Shown: one piece after another, positions 6,098 to 7,314 of the stretch
How the letters are laid out: the number at the start of each line of letters is the position of its first letter
Position numbering within the stretch: position 1 is the first letter of the stretch
NCBI GenBank assembly: GCA_031256125.1
Contig: JAIRRE010000129.1
Coordinates: forward strand, 1 to 7,314
Source: Burkholderiaceae bacterium
Lineage (GTDB): Bacteria > Pseudomonadota > Gammaproteobacteria > Burkholderiales > Burkholderiaceae_C
Length of the DNA stretch: 7,314 nucleotides
Direction of reading: 5' to 3'
The notes under the pieces: generated by a model
Database searches by the model: none
What the model saw: the letters and a program-made list of their open reading frames with translations, nothing else
What the model was told of the DNA's origin: nothing
Program-made: the position numbers and the translations under genes

Positions 6098-6487
6098 CTG
6101 CCGGAAAACCTCTTTGGCTACAAACAGCCCGTTGAGCGCGGCGGGGAAACCCGCATACACGGCCATCTGCATCAGTATCTCGACGATTTCGTCCTGGGTC
6201 AAGCCCACATTCAACCCAGCTTGGATGTGTACCTTGAGTTGCGGTTGCGCATGACCCAAGGCCGTCAGCGCGGCAATCGTGGCGACCTCGCGCGAGCGCA
6301 TGTCCAGCCCCGTCCGCGCATAGATGTCGCCGAAAGGAAACTCCAGCAAATAGTTCCCAAAATCCGGCGCAATATCGGCCAGTGAACTGACGACCTGCTC
6401 GCCTCCGTTCCCGTCAATCTCGGCCAGCATTCGCCGCCCACGCTCCAGCCGGCTTTCGCGTTCCTTAAAGTGTTGACCCTGTGTCAT
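6092..6487 (-). CDS. Carboxymuconolactone decarboxylase family protein (PcaC-like)
   Basis: The 131-residue product belongs to the CMD/AhpD fold family of small, all-helical, oligomeric proteins. Its layout matches PcaC-type proteins: TGLDMRSREVATIAALTALG (59-78), QLKVHIQAGLNVGLTQDEI (83-101) and MQMAVYAGFPAALNG (106-120). Glu67 and His87 are the conserved polar positions I can point to. It has no Cys-x-x-Cys, so it is not an AhpD-type peroxidase. The protocatechuate reaction of true PcaC is not supported, because no other pca gene is nearby. Start choice: ATG 6485-6487 with AGGA six bases upstream; the longer frame to 6568 runs inside merR and is unlikely. The start overlaps the end of merR by 23 bp, so the two should be co-translated and this is the probable effector of that operon. 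Its substrate is unknown. Confidence 0.9.
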   Translation of the reverse strand: MTQGQHFKERESRLERGRRMLAEIDGNGGEQVVSSLADIAPDFGNYLLEFPFGDIYARTGLDMRSREVATIAALTALGHAQPQLKVHIQAGLNVGLTQDEIVEILMQMAVYAGFPAALNGLFVAKEVFRQA

Positions 6488-6851
6488 GTCCTGTCCTTTC
6501 CATAATGGTGTTGGCATAGCCAACGATCTTGTCGTCGAGGACACACACGCAGGCCTGCAACTGTGCAATCTGCGCGCGCACCCGCTCCCGGTGTGCGATG
6601 AGCAGGTCCCGCCGTTGCAGTTCCGTGACCGGCCCGGCAGCGCGCAGCGTCGCGTAACGCAACATGCCTTGGATCGGCATCCCGGTCTGTTTCAAGCGTC
6701 CCAGAAACTCGATCCACGGGAAAATGGCAGCGTCATACGCGCGCTGTCCCGCCTGGTCTTTGGGTGCGACCGGAATCAAACCGATCTTTTCGTAATACCG
6801 CAAGGTATGCGCCGACAGGCCCGTGCGGCTCGCCACTTCGCCGATCTTCAT
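6465..6851 (-). CDS. MerR-family transcriptional regulator (AdhR/NmlR-like)
   Basis: This is a 128-residue DNA-binding regulator. The N-terminal winged helix is standard MerR: MKIGEVASRTGLSAHTLRYY (1-20), EKIGLIP (21-27), then a second winged-helix region with WIEFLGRLKQTGM (46-58). Residues about 78-112 form the long dimerisation helix. The spacing and the WIEFL, LRYATL and LDDKIVGY segments resemble aldehyde- or electrophile-responsive members such as Bacillus AdhR. However, the cysteine I remember for AdhR/NmlR in the WIEF..C segment is Arg52 here, and the only cysteines are Cys101 and Cys103 near the end of the dimer helix. AGGA lies seven bases before the ATG at 6849-6851. It overlaps the CMD-family gene and is read from its own MerR-type promoter, so autoregulation is likely. 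The inducer is not known. Confidence 0.93.
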   Translation of the reverse strand: MKIGEVASRTGLSAHTLRYYEKIGLIPVAPKDQAGQRAYDAAIFPWIEFLGRLKQTGMPIQGMLRYATLRAAGPVTELQRRDLLIAHRERVRAQIAQLQACVCVLDDKIVGYANTIMERTGHDTGSTL

Positions 6852-6877
6852 GCCAATGTCCTTTGACTACAGCGCCG

Positions 6878-6908
6878 ATCATGGGACTTCGAGTGCGCTC
6901 CAAGTCAA
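6878..6908 (-). promoter_or_regulatory. MerR-type promoter and operator of the merR-CMD operon
   Basis: On the minus strand the -35 is TTGACT (6903-6908, 5 of 6) and the -10 is CATGAT (6878-6883, 4 of 6), separated by 19 bp, the lengthened spacer that MerR proteins correct by twisting DNA. A palindrome fills the spacer and the inner part of the -35: GACTTGGAG, CGCA, CTCGAAGTC (6885-6906), with 8 of 9 paired positions. Transcription would start near 6871, about 20 nt before the merR ATG. A second TTGACT sits upstream at 6914-6919. Confidence 0.8.
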
Positions 6909-6927
6909 GCTTTAGTCAACCTGGGTC

Positions 6928-6943
6928 GTGGCTGGCGCGCCAC
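6928..6943 (-). terminator. Short GC hairpin just after the MscS-family stop codon
   Basis: GTGGC (6928-6932) pairs with GCCAC (6939-6943) around six bases, and TGGCGCGCCA (6933-6942) is itself a perfect palindrome. It begins one base past the channel gene stop (6945-6947) in the direction of transcription. No T-run follows, so termination here is uncertain. Confidence 0.3.
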
Positions 6944-6944
6944 A

Positions 6945-7314
6945 TCATCCTACGGACGCACCTTCATCCGGGCGCTCGAGTTGCACCCGCATCACGCTGG
7001 TCGGCGAGGTATCCATGCCCGCCGCGTCCAGCGCGGCCTTGGCGCGGGCCAGCGCATCGCTGCGCACGGCCACGCGGTTGGCTTCGCGCTGGTTGACCCA
7101 GCCGTAAAAGTCGATCTGCACTGCGCTGCCGCCCACCTGTTGAATCAGCGCGGTGGGCTTGGGGTCGGCCAGCACACCGGGAGTTTGCGCGATAGCCTGC
7201 AAGCCCACCTGGCACGCCACTTCCAGATCGGCTTGCAGCGATACCGACAGCGTGAGCGTGAAGCGCCGCGTGGGGTAGCGCGAGTAATTGACAATCACCT
7301 CCTTGAACACCAGC
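6945..7314 (-). CDS. MscS-family mechanosensitive channel, C-terminal part (5' end outside window)
   Basis: About 122 C-terminal residues are present, and the reading frame continues past the window edge. The apparent GTG at 7308-7310 is internal (preceded by an in-frame Leu codon), not a start. The segment LVFKEVIVNYSRYPTRRFTL is the typical join from the MscS beta domain to the C-terminal alpha/beta domain. Later blocks, VQIDFYGWVNQREANRVAVR and ALARAKAALDAAGMD, match the second half of that domain. The pore helix and membrane part lie outside, so the exact subfamily cannot be judged. Such channels sit in the inner membrane and release solutes on sudden osmotic downshift. It lies 93 bp upstream of merR on the same strand, but merR has its own promoter, so they are probably separate units. 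Confidence 0.88.
   Translation of the reverse strand, partial: LVFKEVIVNYSRYPTRRFTLTLSVSLQADLEVACQVGLQAIAQTPGVLADPKPTALIQQVGGSAVQIDFYGWVNQREANRVAVRSDALARAKAALDAAGMDTSPTSVMRVQLERPDEGASVG

Noticed and set aside
6092..6487. AhpD-type alkylhydroperoxidase
   Set aside because: The Cys-x-x-Cys redox pair is absent; the sequence follows the PcaC-like branch.

Overview
The window is ordinary-looking chromosomal DNA from a GC-rich proteobacterium. The coding style, the ubiA and mnmG sequences and the gene content fit Betaproteobacteria, probably Burkholderiales; that placement is an inference from remembered family sequences, not a search. It holds nine protein genes, two of them cut by the window edges (mnmG on the left, an MscS-family channel on the right). 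I see no rRNA, tRNA, CRISPR array, transposase or phage gene.

Layout, left to right. (1) The 5' part of mnmG (minus strand) lies directly downstream of a class II Fic-domain AMP-transferase gene in the same direction. (2) A 252-bp AT-rich gap (1586-1837) separates fic from the divergent proC. It carries two and a bit copies of a 70-bp tandem repeat, a good sigma70 promoter for fic, and a cluster of CGACATGT-type half-sites. (3) proC (plus strand) meets ubiA (minus strand) tail to tail, with a perfect inverted repeat that contains both stop codons. (4) A DyP-type haem peroxidase gene and ubiA form a minus-strand operon; the ubiA start codon lies at the foot of a hairpin and has no Shine-Dalgarno sequence. 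(5) cycA (plus strand) diverges from the peroxidase gene across 99 bp and ends in a hairpin shared with the next gene. (6) A MerR-family regulator and a carboxymuconolactone-decarboxylase-family protein overlap by 23 bp and are read from a textbook MerR promoter with a 19-bp spacer and an almost perfect palindrome. (7) The C-terminal domain of an MscS-type channel ends 93 bp before merR.

Most genes are housekeeping: wobble-uridine modification, proline and ubiquinone synthesis, amino-acid uptake, osmotic release. The accessory parts are fic with its repeat-rich leader, which is poorer in GC than its neighbours and looks acquired, and the small merR-CMD stress operon. The most unusual signal is the repeat and operator array in front of fic. 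The tightly packed 3' ends and the dyp-ubiA coupling hairpin come next.
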